The notes under the pieces were generated by a model, which was not told the DNA's origin, did no database searches, and was given only the letters and a program-made list of their open reading frames with translations. DNA of 64,000 nucleotides, taken from Ephydatia muelleri. Its lineage: Eukaryota; Porifera; Demospongiae; Spongillida; Spongillidae. This document shows, piece by piece, positions 23,501-33,189 of this stretch. The stretch is taken from positions 6,256,229-6,320,228 of the forward strand of contig JABACO010000003.1 in assembly GCA_013339895.1 (NCBI GenBank), in the 5' to 3' direction. Within the stretch, counting starts at the first letter, position 1; each line of letters starts with the position of its first letter. The translations under genes were made by a program, and so were the position numbers.

Positions 23501-24856
23501 AGACCGTAACGGATTGAGTAAAAATTAACGAACAGAACAAATCAATAGGAATAGGACCCTACTACCTACAAACCGAATTTGAAGCGATTTGATTACTCCT
23601 GCTGAAAGTTATGATGAAAAAATAGGCGTAGAAAATAGGACGCTGATTCACTTACCGTTAATTACGTTCGAAAGTTATAGCGATGTAAACACAAAGGATT
23701 TTTATAACATTTTGTAATGTTTGGATCATGACATTTTGTTGTGAACTGTTCCATACATGGAACAGTTTCTGCAAAACTGTAACAACTATTTAATATTTAA
23801 TACATCATTAATGTATCTGGCATAGGATGCTGCATGGAAGTCTCCTAGCCAACCAAAAATGAAGAATGGCACAAATAATACTTTCTACAGCTATGGCTTT
23901 GCACACAAATAATTGTGGGATGCTACCTTTCCAGTACATACTGGTACCAGCATAACATATTTTACTCTGTCATGTTAAAAAATGAAAAATGTCTATATGC
24001 TAGCTAACTTTTCTATTGATGGTGATAAGTGTTTAATGATGGTAAAATTCCTAAGTACATGCATGTACATGTATTTTGCAGGTTGTAATCATCTCTTCTT
24101 ACATATGCAGGTGTAAGTACAATTGATAACATCATTGCCAATCACATTGTCATATTAAAATTTTTATGCCCTCAGATATGTACAGAGATGACCTAAAGGG
24201 TTCTGAGTTAGTCCATATGGTGTTATATCTAATGGAGCTTGGGACATAGAAGCCCAACATTTTTTTCCTGTTTTAGTGCATATTGTGTTTCTGTCCAGCA
24301 GCAAAGTCATAAGGCCACCTTTACAGCTGGCTGAACCTTGCTCTGGGTCGAAATGCTGGAGCAATCATGTAGAAGTCGTTCACCTCTGTAGATTAGGAAG
24401 CTTTGGTGAGTGAAAAACAGCATATTTCCTTTTTTTTTTTTCAAATAAACATAAATATCTTCTTTTAAAAAAAAATCTAAAACAAATTCTGTTCACAACT
24501 AGTTCCTTTGTTGTCATTTGTGTTGTTTTGTATTGCGTGTAAAGATTAATATTATTTAAGTTACATAATCAATACAATATAAATGTAAGTAAAAATAAAT
24601 AACACTAGCAATTTAAGATAGTTCACTATAGATGGCTCATCCAATGGCAACCCCTTGTCTAGACAAAAGGGCTCTTTCATTGGACTGCCTGCCATACAGA
24701 GCTGTCGTAGCACAGGACTTTGAGAAATGCAATGTAAATATAAATTTCAAGTCGTGTTAAAAATAATTTGTGGTAATATGTTATTAACTACTTTATTGAA
24801 AAATTTATTTTAACCTACCTAGCGATTCATCTTCTTTCTTGGGTTTTGAAGCTTTG
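17522..24856 (-). CDS. Chain of phase-1 microexons, Ser/Pro-rich protein
   Basis: Four small minus-strand segments with CAG acceptors and GT donors join in one open frame: 24,856-24,819 (38 bp, KASKPKKEDESL), 22,114-22,070 (45 bp, ESYRSKPSDLFVPKR), 18,697-18,677 (21 bp, NSSPPAP) and 17,981-17,946 (36 bp, IRSPPPSPLSPT). The last three lengths are multiples of three, and all join in phase 1. A possible 17-bp fifth exon ending at 17,538 would add VQEQDK but has a weak acceptor. Such Ser/Pro/Lys-rich microexon strings are typical of disordered linkers in cytoskeletal or scaffold proteins; the product is not recognised. The gypsy relic lies in one intron. The two upstream exons recur in the right arm at about 59,327-59,364 and 62,067-62,111. 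Transcript evidence would decide. Confidence 0.4.
17640..17790. repeat. Dispersed repeat shared with 26,180
   Basis: GTTTGGGTCTGGGTACGACAC and the following GGAAGAGCA block closely match 26,190-26,280 (and its right-arm mirror near 57,900-57,995). This is a non-coding dispersed repeat; the short open frames here and there are not taken as genes. Confidence 0.5.
17990..19084. other. AT-rich intronic sequence
   Basis: Apart from the 21-bp microexon at 18,677-18,697 nothing is supported. Confidence 0.3.
19085..21090 (+). mobile_element. Decayed Ty3/gypsy LTR retrotransposon
   Basis: Two related blocks of about 170 bp, near 19,085-19,255 and 20,915-21,090, share TATCTCCTGCATG, CTATGTGTT and ATGATCAAAGTTTG/CGG-type stretches in the same orientation and are probably LTRs. 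Between them are fragments of pol: an RNase H piece with EPEGQLASWL and FELVHRKGRNH (about 19,565-19,680), then integrase pieces (below). At about 2 kb the element has lost gag, protease, reverse transcriptase and most of integrase. It straddles the point (about 20,180) where the inverted copy runs off the window end. Confidence 0.65.
19990..20850 (+). pseudogene. Gypsy integrase remnant
   Basis: The translation shows VAIDILGSL, LVDELFCHFSSPEQLHLDQG (the core Asp region of a gypsy integrase), then TRTTPYHPQSDGLVERVNRTL, the conserved segment that leads to the catalytic Glu, and farther on YKVINRPSVGTYKIQ and VVHFDRLKVCSP, the carboxy-terminal domain. Several stops and frame changes (for example near 20,120 and 20,515) make it inactive. 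Confidence 0.7.
21095..21920. mobile_element. Degenerate fold-back element
   Basis: The left half has ATACCACACCATTTTATACA and GGAGTCTTACTAAACTCC-type blocks. The right half has weakly inverted counterparts (TTTGGTGGTTTTGATCCTTG, GGGGTATCAGACC, AGACCACAAACATATGG). It looks like an old, asymmetrically decayed member of the fold-back family; borders are approximate. Confidence 0.45.
22550..23755. mobile_element. Fold-back element with internal unique segment
   Basis: The outer blocks (AACAGTTCATGACAAAATGT with TTTGCGTTTACATTG at 22,555-22,620) match inverted at about 23,680-23,755. The inner blocks TAATTGCAGGCAACTC and TTGCGCCATTAAT match inverted near 23,460-23,490. The segment between (about 22,985-23,390) is unique and includes a short palindrome around AGAGATAATATACATATATT at 23,289. 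It shares the CAACGTCCGATACCCC block with the other fold-back elements. Confidence 0.6.
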
Positions 24857-25195
24857 CTGTGGATCAGAAATGTGCCATTCTTATTAGATACGTGTATATG
24901 CTTATTACTGCATGTTATACACCTACCTGCATGCATCAGTTTTTTCGTTTTGATCCATATTCTCGTTCAAGGTTTGTATCCTACAATGTTATATGTCGAA
25001 AAAGAGAGAATGCAAAATTAATATCTGCAGTTGAGGAAGCATTTAGGTGAGTCATACAAAAAGGTAAATGACTATATACAAAGTAAGCAACAGCACCAGA
25101 AATAGGTGTATGATCATCATGTCAAAGGTTTTGTATACAAAGTTAGCTAGTGTACCTTCATTGCTCAGCAGTGCCTAGGGGATTATGACGTAAAC
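23756..25195. other. AT-rich sequence, no gene apart from a microexon
   Basis: Contains the 38-bp microexon at 24,819-24,856 and homopolymer tracts near 24,428 and 24,470. A minus-strand open stretch at 24,164-24,364 shows no recognisable protein. Confidence 0.3.
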
Positions 25196-25560
25196 TGCAT
25201 AAGCCATGGCAAGGTCATAAAGGTAATTGGACCTACATAGCGGATTGTATTAACACCCACAAAAGAAGAGTGGTTCATTTTAATCATTTGAAAGGTGCTC
25301 CTTTAAGGAATATGACTATTGATTTGCCTGTTGATAACTATTGCAGGATATAGGACTGCACCTAATGATGAAACAATCAAGAACTCCCGGGAGGAAAAGA
25401 TGGATGAATCCATGGTATGGGACTTTACACCTGAAGCAGTGTCTGATGACCAACAAACTGTTCCAATTGATCTTGCAATGAGAGTTCAACTGCCCCCTGT
25501 ACCTGATCAAGCAGTAAGGCCACAGGTGGAGAAACCACATACACTTCTATTTTGTTGGTG
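25196..25560 (+). pseudogene. Carboxy-terminal gypsy pol remnant
   Basis: Conceptual translation gives KPWQG, then after frame changes DCINTHKRRVVHFNHLKGAP. This corresponds to the end of gypsy integrases (K-PWQGPYKV ... KRRVVHFNRLKP). An 80-codon open stretch follows (25,319-25,561, ending before the hairpin) with no family I can name, possibly the tail of the polyprotein. No LTR was recognised. Confidence 0.5.
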
Positions 25561-25596
25561 AAACACGGATGTTAACCGAGGTTAACATCCGTGTTT
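25561..25596. repeat. Perfect 17-bp inverted repeat (hairpin)
   Basis: AAACACGGATGTTAACC is followed by GA and its perfect inverse, ending GTGTTT. It sits directly after the stop of the open stretch and could form a stable stem in RNA or DNA. The identical mirror lies at 58,587-58,622. Confidence 0.9.
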
Positions 25597-25994
25597 TATC
25601 TGCAAAAGAGAATGTCTCTCACCGAAAAAACGAGCACGACCGATCTTAATAAAAATCTTGCGCATCATCTATCATGTATTTTCAAATAAAATTTGGTTTT
25701 TCCCCTTACCTATTCAAGACCTTATACTTCAATCGTGACAAATAAACCCCCTTTAATAAATAATTAAATTATTTAAGCATCTAATCAATTCTTGTCAGAT
25801 CTGGAACCAGGAAGACAAGAAGTATTCTCTGTAATCTGATCTTTCTAAGTATTGACATTTTCACTATGTTGCTTATTTTGATACGCTAGCTAATGTCCAC
25901 TTGACATAGGATCTGGGTACGAGACTACACTTGACATGGGCTATCATGGAATCTTGTAATTTGTTCAGTAATCGTAATCACGACAGTTATGCAT

Positions 25995-26135
25995 GGGATC
26001 GTTTCAACGAAAAGGGACCTAGTGCATACATTATCGGTACGCGCAATAAAAATGTAACGCTTGCGTTGAAATTAAAAGATTCAGAGCCTTACAACTCCGT
26101 GACAGAATGAGATACTCCGATTCTGTGTAGAGAAC
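25995..26135. mobile_element. GGGATCGTTTC MITE, one-ended copy
   Basis: It starts GGGATCGTTTCAACGAAAAG and carries the family's internal CTTACAACTCCGTGACAGA block in inverted orientation, followed by ATTCTGTGTAGAGAACATTC. The opposite terminal repeat is missing. Confidence 0.6.
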
Positions 26136-27197
26136 ATTCAAAACGTCTCGTACCCAGACCCAAATGTACAGTATGACATCACGTACATGTACGTTTGGGT
26201 CTTGGTACGACACAACCCGTGTCGATCAGGAAGAGCAGGGGCATGGCAGTTGCGCGCGCTTCGCGGTCACCCACTCAAATCTCGGATAGTCCCTGAGAGA
26301 GTGCGTTTTGAAAGCTGCACGCGTCGTCGAAACTCTCGCTACGCCACTGCCCTTACTTATACATCCGACACTGTCTAGTTATAAGGATATGATTTTTTTC
26401 GGTGGACCCGTTATACTCTGCAGCTGGACGCCTATTTTTTAAAATGACATTCTACCATCATATCCAACCAACCAATGACAGCCAAATATCGTACCTTTTG
26501 TTTTAGTAACGATATTTTGTACCACAATGATATTAAATCAATTGGAGGTCTTGGCTGTGAAAAGATTAGAACATCGTTTGCTGAGCAAAAAGATCTAACG
26601 ATCTAAATTTGTTTGCTTGATCATGATGGCATGATCTGTTTTGTGGAAGATATAAAGCTGCTCCTTTTAAAGCGTCACTTTTGTTAACAATCCATTATCC
26701 AACAGTATACATATTTCGGCCCAAAGGTTAGGTTAATTTTTTGTTGTTGTTGTTGTCATTTTTGAGTATTTTATACACACAAAGACACTATATTATACGC
26801 ATAACATGCTTGTCCTATGTTAATTAAAGTATACGTACCTGGAATATTCTCCTAACACTTGTGGTGTTATACTGTTATAACTTGAGAATAATTGAAGTGA
26901 GGGCTTACGAACGACATAGGGTACTTATAGGCTGTGGGCATGCATGCTGTACACTATTTGTGGAATGCTTCAACGCGCATGCGTACCTCTCCTCTACCCC
27001 ACCCCTTAAAATCCGTCCCAAAAATTGACAACCAAAATTAAATTTTTAATAAATGGCACACTAGGTTGTAACAGTCAGGTAGACTTCATACTCATTCAAG
27101 ATATCAATTGCGGTGCTTGAGTTCTTGTGTTTCTTTACTTACATGTACAGCCATGGCATTCCTCTTTTCTTGTCATTTGCTTTCTCTGCAAAAAGGG
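26136..27197. other. No gene seen
   Basis: Includes the dispersed GTTTGGGTCTTGGTACGAC repeat near 26,190 with the palindrome ACGTACATGTACGT just before it. Nothing else is supported. Confidence 0.3.
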
Positions 27198-27602
27198 TTA
27201 CAATTCGGCTATTTTAAGATTCATGATAAGAACACAGTTTACAAAAGAGCAACACGCACTTGTGCACATACACACACACACACAAACACAAACACACACA
27301 CACACACGCACACACTTTAAGTGCCATTGAACAATAAGGTCAGTGCACCTGTGTCCACACCAGTTGTACTTGCATGGCCTCATGCAAGACATCCCTTGCA
27401 TTGTGGAGATCTCTGTGCTGGTTACTGTTGTGTTGACCTGCACACCAAACCATGCTGGTTGTGATTTGAGGTTATAGGGGTAGAAGCCCAGAGGGTGCTG
27501 CCCACATGCATGTGGAAGTTTAAGATAATGACGCAAGTGCAGTGCACAAATCTGGAGTACAGAACAAGATGAGATTGGTGGGCCAAGTGACTGAATGCAC
27601 AC
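27198..27602 (-). CDS. Unrecognised open frame, possible exon
   Basis: The frame encodes CGQHPLGFYPYNLKSQPAWF, then FGVQVNTTVTSTEISTMQG and CMRPCKYNWCGHRC, and ends in a run of Val/Cys translated from the TG repeat. On the minus strand a TACTCCAG acceptor-like site precedes ATTTGTGCAC near 27,555. Base composition is richer in G and C than the surroundings, which weakly favours coding. I do not recognise the family, and chance or an old element ORF is equally possible. The mirror is at 56,584-56,970. Confidence 0.2.
   Translation of the reverse strand: MCIQSLGPPISSCSVLQICALHLRHYLKLPHACGQHPLGFYPYNLKSQPAWFGVQVNTTVTSTEISTMQGMSCMRPCKYNWCGHRCTDLIVQWHLKCVRVCVCVCVCVCVCMCTSACCSFVNCVLIMNLKIAEL
27268..27317. 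repeat. CA microsatellite
   Basis: (CA)n interrupted by two AAAC steps. The mirror at about 56,870-56,917 differs by a repeat unit. Confidence 0.9.
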
Positions 27603-28816
27603 TAAAGTGAGGTTGTTGTTGAGACTGAGTGTTTGGGTGGTTATGTTTGTTGTTGTTTGAAAGAAACTGCTGCTAGCCTGTTACATTACAAGTACACCAC
27701 CTGCCTGACTAAGTAAATGCACTAAAAGCAAAACATGATTTTGAGGGAAGATGTATGGCTATAGTAAAAATAATACTTGCGTTTTAAAGGTGCCTCAGAC
27801 ATGTCAATTTATTCCCTTCAATCTGAAAGGCCAAGGTCATTAGCTACAACTCACACCAGTATGCAGTGAGATTTGGAGGTGGTTGTTTTGCCGTGTCCAA
27901 ACACCTGTACATTTATTGTACCAGCAACTCAAGGTGAAGGACAAGAATGTTGATCTCATGCAACATGCTCTACACCAGTGAAAAGTCTAGACAAATACCC
28001 TCCTAAAGCTCCACTGTCAACAACAAACTTGTAGTATGAGTGTATGTGTGTGTGTATGACCCCAATCCTATGGACATGGGATGCGTGGCCCAAGTATCCA
28101 TCAATGATGTGACCAGCTGTGAAATAATGAATATGAGATATTCCTTAATAGGGGTGTGTTTCACATTCCTTTCCTTTGCTCTAGCTTAGTATCCTTGACC
28201 ACACAATTTGTGCAAACAACAGCCCTGAACCACTAGCTGCATGTCATGAGACAGCCACACCCCTCAGCAATCTACATTGTATCATGGTTAGAGTGAATGT
28301 CCATGCAATAACTATAAAGGAGTCTTTTAAATATTGATCACTGTATGTAGCCTTACTGGAGTGTAAAATGTTCATACTTTCAGGTCTAAATACAATCACT
28401 ATCCCTTGTCTTCACTCTCCTACATCTGAAGGCACCTACACTGTAGGTGTTTCTTGTGTTGTGCTGTCTGCACTGCTTCTTTGAACTGTGGTTGAAGGAG
28501 CCTCAATGAAGCATTGCAGCTCCAGGTCTGCAAGATGACAAAGAGGTGGCCAAACCCAAGTTGTAAGTACACGGAGCGAAACTAAAGGACAAATGGTAAT
28601 GCCTTGAAAACACAGCCAATTTAACCAGACATTTTACATTGAATGGAACTCTATATTGCCAATTCATATAAGCCTCCTTGGGTCCATTGATACAAACTAG
28701 AGCCAATATTTGGCTCAACAAACCATATCACCATATGCCCATTCCTGAAGCCATAATTGTCCCAGGGATAAAATCCCCATGGTTTCAGCTGAATTACAAG
28801 ATGGTGGTAGGAGGGT
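27603..28816. other. No gene seen; two old repeat blocks
   Basis: The block at about 27,828-27,925 (AAGGTCATTAGCTACAACTC ... CTGTACATTTATT) is related to 29,832-29,925. The block at 28,655-28,700 (CATATAAGCCTCCTTGGG) recurs inverted at 28,915-28,935. Otherwise nothing is supported. Confidence 0.35.
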
Positions 28817-28841
28817 GGGGGGGGGGGGGGGGGGGGGGGGG
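28817..28841. repeat. 25-bp poly-G tract
   Basis: An uninterrupted run of 25 G; its mirror at 55,344-55,371 has 28 C. Such runs can form G-quadruplexes and are error-prone in every sequencing method, so the length difference is not informative. Confidence 0.9.
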
Positions 28842-29264
28842 TGGATTTTAACTCTTGGGCAATCTTGGCTTCAGGGATGGCCTGTGTTGGCTGTACATGT
28901 AGTATGTGTCAATAAACCCAAGGAGGCTTATATGAGTGGTGTTAACATCTGGGCTGGGATAATTAGGTTCCATTCAACCTAGAATACTCGGTTGAATCAG
29001 CTGGGTTAAAATTGGAATTATTTGGCAAGTAGTGTGGCTTTATGGATGCCCTGCCTGTGTTGGGGCAGATGGTAGTGTTTGTCATTGGACCCAGGAGACT
29101 TCTATGAGTGCTGTTGGATTGGCAAAGTTAAAATCAAATGGTGCATTAGTACACTGTACATAAGCAAAGAACCTGCAGGCTTGTTTGCATTGTACTAGGT
29201 TCACCCCATGGTTTCAGCCAAATCACCTGATGAGTAATGAGGGGTGGGAATGTTGAACTTAGTA
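28842..29264. other. No gene seen
   Basis: Contains relatives of the AAGGAGGCTTATATGAG block at 28,915 and 29,090. No coding support. Confidence 0.3.
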
Positions 29265-29405
29265 CACATGTTTAGACAGTAGACCACACACATGGGAATG
29301 GTGTACATGTAACTAGTACACATGTTTAGACAGTAGATCACATGCACTTGTGGGGTGGGAATGGTGTACATGTAAGTAGTACACATGTTTAGACAGTAGA
29401 CCACA
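29265..29405. repeat. Short tandem repeat, about 64-bp period
   Basis: Three copies of a unit containing GTACACATGTTTAGACAGTA followed by GGGAATGGTGTACATGTAA, with length changes between copies. The mirror is at 54,782-54,922. Confidence 0.8.
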
Positions 29406-30051
29406 TTAACTTGTGAGTTCTTTGCCTGATAATGTAAATGAACAATTTGATTAAAAAATAAATAAATAATCCAGCCTATCCAACACCTTTACACCTTTAC
29501 ATGCCTCCTGGGGTCCTTTCACAATACAATCAATATCACCCAACACAGCTATCCTAAGTATAGTCTTCAACACAACACTAAACAAAATCTAACATGATCT
29601 AGCTCACAGCATCCTTACCTTTGCCAGACAACCACTGGCTTGTGATGTGAGTACCATCACATCATGACATCATTATTGCAGCAGCTGCAGAATGCTCTAA
29701 TTAGGCAGCTTGACTAAATGTTAACAAATGATCAAAACGTGTTTTAGGAGAAGACATTGAATTATGAACTACTATCTGTATCCCAGCTAAATGAATCAAT
29801 TCATCAGAAAAATAATGATTTTGTGCCCCCCAAGGTCATTCCTTAGCCATAACTCACAATGTGTAGAGAGATTTGGATGTTGTGCTACGTTCAAACCTGT
29901 ACATTTCTTTATTCTAACCCCACATATTGTTGGTGAGTTGTAACGAATGAACTTCGGCTTTCCATCTTTTCTCTCCCCCCTCTTTGTGGGGGGTTGTGGG
30001 GCTTGGGCACTGGCATAGGCGTGGTCGAGAAAGGAGGAGGGCACTACCTTA
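29406..30051. other. No gene seen
   Basis: Holds the second copy of the AAGGTCATT ... CTGTACATTT repeat block (29,832-29,925). No coding support. Confidence 0.3.
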
Positions 30052-30203
30052 TCAGCCGTCTATAGCAGTGACAATACGAGTAGCAGCTACGAATGGCTGG
30101 TCCAATGGAAGCGTATGGCGGTTATTTTTCAGCAAATCGCGGCACAGATAAACGACCATTTCCTGATCGAATGCTACCACTGCAGTATCAGCAGGAACGT
30201 GAG
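30052..30203 (-). CDS. Possible terminal exon, product unknown
   Basis: After a CTACTTTCAG acceptor on the minus strand the frame encodes AHVPADTAVVAFDQEMVVYL, CRDLLKNNRHTLPLDQPFV and AATRIVTAIDG, then stops. The even, non-repetitive composition and good acceptor suggest a real exon, but no family is recognised and no upstream exon was found. The mirror is at 53,984-54,135. Confidence 0.3.
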
Positions 30204-30599
30204 CTGAAAGTAGATGATAAATACAGAAGATGTGTGTACCTGCATGCTGTAGTGTAATACGGGTGGATTTTCTCTTGCACACAAAATTGGTTCGAAGTAG
30301 CACAGAGGTTTAACCATTATTATTCGGTTTTACTTAATCTTTACTTGTCGCACTCCCAGAATCATGGGGCCATTGTATATGGACTTTTCATTTTCAGTGT
30401 GCATTTGAATAACTAGCTAATGAGGCCAACCAGGGGATCGTTGCACATCTGTGGTGTGGGGTGTGGTCACCTGAGGACAACAACAAAAGGGAGGTGGCCA
30501 ACGAGGTCAATAAGGCCCCTCCCCCCTCCAAATAAGGACCCCTCTTTCGAAATTTCAGACACCTATATTTTGAGATCTTGCTCTCCATGCAGGCTGCTT

Positions 30600-32432
30600 G
30601 AGTTGAGCTGAGCCAAATTGGAGTTGATGGAGCTATGCCAAGTGTTCCTGAGCAAATGGTTCAAGATCATCTTCCTTGTCGTTATCACCTTGTCCTCCTT
30701 ACTGGCCCTCTGGTCCTTCAGCACAGTGGGGGGATCGGGATGGTCTACTTACCGCCGCACAACATTGGCCCATTCCGGATCTGCTCCGATGCCGAACTCC
30801 ATGACACCCTGGTCCCGGCAAACCCCAGGTGTTTGGCCTCGTACCGATTCTGCCTGTTCCTGTTGCCCTGATCGTGGTCCCCCTCTCATGTCTGGAACTG
30901 AAAGAGCTAGGCTACATACAGGCCATCTTGGGCATCTCATGCTTCGCGTCCATCATCCTCTACTGCCTAGCCATGCTTGCCAAATCACCCCTTATAGAGC
31001 ACACCATTCCTTCAAACTCTACCTTCAACCAGAGTGGACCCATCATCAACACCACGCGCTCCAGTCCCCAGGCCTCCCATCGCAACTTTGTCCTGGATTT
31101 CAGTGTGGTGGGTTGGGTCCTCTCCATCCCTGTGTTCACCTATGCCCAGATGCTCCACCCTGGCATCCCCGCCTCACCCACCCCATCAAACAGAAGAAGA
31201 GGCTCCACTGGTTCATGGCAGCCATCTTTGGACATCAACAAGACTGCCTCCCTTAACTGGGTAAGAGCTGGTGTGCATGATTGTAAGAAGAGCTGATGAT
31301 CCAAGTACTTTACAACATGGAGTGGTTGTTCTGTAACATTGGTATGCAGACAACATAAGTGTACATGGAACGTATGTGGTACACAGGTATGGAGGAATGG
31401 TTAATGAGGTATTGCACCTTATGTGATCAGATTCCTGGTCTGGGAGTGTGAGCCATTGTTATTGGTAAAAACATTGATTGGCTCAGGGGTAATACCTGAA
31501 AGGTGCTGTACCATCTGATCCTTTATCATTTCATGTCATTGTGGTAGCATTTCAAAGTCTCATATCCTGGGTGTCTTGTACTACACTTGTGAGGACATAG
31601 AACAGAGGAAATGGTGGGGAGAGTTGTGTTTCAATAGTGCACTACAGAAACTGAAAGGATAGCTAGATAATTGACCACAGATGATGTGCTGTTTCAAATC
31701 AATTACATATCCACCCTCACCCACACCCTCACACAACCCCCTCCCTCCTCAGGTTCCCCTGACCAGGCCTGGACACCACGTTGCCCTCCGTGCCCTCTCT
31801 TACATCATCATCCTCTTCCCCACCTTGGACGTCATTTCGGCCTACCCTCTGGTCACCAGCTCCATGGTCAACAACCTCTACCAGGTCATCATGGGACTGG
31901 ACACCTCACAGCGGAAGCACTTCGTTCGATGGGTTGATCCTGGTTGCCACGAGAGCGGTGGTGGCCATCTTGCCCATTGTGTGCAGCCTCTTCATATCCA
32001 ACCTGGTCTACATCCTCAAGTATGGAGGACTGGTGGGTTTCCTGACTGCCTTCTTCCCCCTAGCCCTCCAGCTGGCCTCCCAGTACAAGTGTGTTAAGGT
32101 GTTTGGGAAGGAGCTTGCACCTGCTGCTGCTGCTGCTAGGGGAACCCCCCTCCAGCCACATGTGGATACTGAGATGGAGGTGCTGAAAAAAGTTGGGGAG
32201 GATGGGAGGCGGAGCTTACAGAGGGAAGTGAGGATAAATTGGGGAGGGGGAAGGCCGGGAAGAAGGGAAGGTCTCCTCCACCAGTGGCCAAAGCAAAGTC
32301 GCTGTACATGACTCCCTACTCAATTCCGGGTTTGAGCCTGTTGCCGTGGTAATGGCAGGCCTGTTGGGAGGAGCTACGTTTGTGATAGCTCTGGTGAGCT
32401 TGGCCTATTCTGTGGAGCCAAAGTGCCCATAG
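30600..32432 (+). pseudogene. TMEM104-like transporter gene, copy 1 (left arm)
   Basis: Two exons are visible: about 30,600-31,260 (donor GTAAGAGC) and 31,753-32,432 (acceptor CCTCCTCAG, stop TAG). The translation shows hydrophobic segments and motifs I associate with TMEM104-type members of the amino-acid/auxin permease (AAAP) family: YRFCLFLL, LELKELGYIQAILGI, FVLDFSVVGWVLSIPVFTYA, YIIILFPTLDVISAYPLV and NLVYILKYGGL. The family is thought to move amino acids across membranes. Damage: frame changes near 30,740, 30,830 and 31,920, and loss of about 57-60 bp at 31,232 that in copy 2 encodes GTTLFCYMTLGIVVSLWFRG, a membrane helix. Another frame change near 32,289 is absent from the right arm. 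The expected amino-terminal exon was not found. Decay is likely, though some frame changes could be base-calling errors. Confidence 0.6.
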
Positions 32433-32732
32433 GGTCACACTAAAACTGGATTTGCAAAATGGACCGACACTGTACTAATGTCATTCATTCTCATTGGTGT
32501 CTTTCATACATGCATTTACCTGCTTCATTTTTAACAAATGCACACTTCAAATGTTAGCATAGCTGCATGTAAAATGGTATTCCACAAATTAATCCATCAT
32601 GCGTGAATCATTCCATCATAGTAGAGAACAATGATTACCTCCTCAAATCTAGAAGCAATTGATTAAATAAATTTGTCCTCTTTCTTTGGAGGAGTGAGGA
32701 AAGTATGCTTCATCAGACCTCAACAACAAATG

Positions 32733-32927
32733 GGATCGTTTCTGCAAATTGGATCTAACGTAGATTTTTGATATTTTACAAGTCAGAAATGTCATCTACA
32801 TATTGCTTCTTACGCACTGAGAACCAGAGTATCTGTCATGGAGTTGTAAGGCACTGAATTTTTAATTAGCAATGTATAATATTATTGAAATTTTATAAGG
32901 TGCATACAATTTCGCGAAAACAATCCC
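32733..32927. mobile_element. GGGATCGTTTC MITE copy
   Basis: It starts GGGATCGTTTCTGCAAATTG, carries GTATCTGTCATGGAGTTGTAA, and ends with a decayed inverse (TTTCGCGAAAACAATCCC). It lies between the two transporter copies. The mirror is at 51,260-51,454. Confidence 0.75.
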
Positions 32928-33189
32928 AAACTACCAATTAGCAGCAAGAATAGTAATTAGCCATGAAGGGGAATAAGTCAAACACCTTCCTCAATGGACC
33001 CTCGAGTCCCCTCCTCCTCCGGTTTGCTTCCACTCCCTCCCTCCCCCATTGCGGAGATTAGTAGTGAAACAGAGCTGAAATTTGCCACATCACAAAATGT
33101 TGGCTCTGTTTATGATGATCTGAATTTTTTGTTTCCGTATGAAGGTGCTCAAAGCAATTAACAATGAGCAGATGTACACAGAGCCACTC

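Noticed and set aside
27108..27330. Thr/His-rich frames over the CA repeat
   Set aside because: Direct translation of the microsatellite; the frame changes with repeat length between the two arms.
31671..31937. Pro/His-rich frames overlapping the transporter exons
   Set aside because: Shadow frames; the hydrophobic transporter reading and the splice sites explain the region better.
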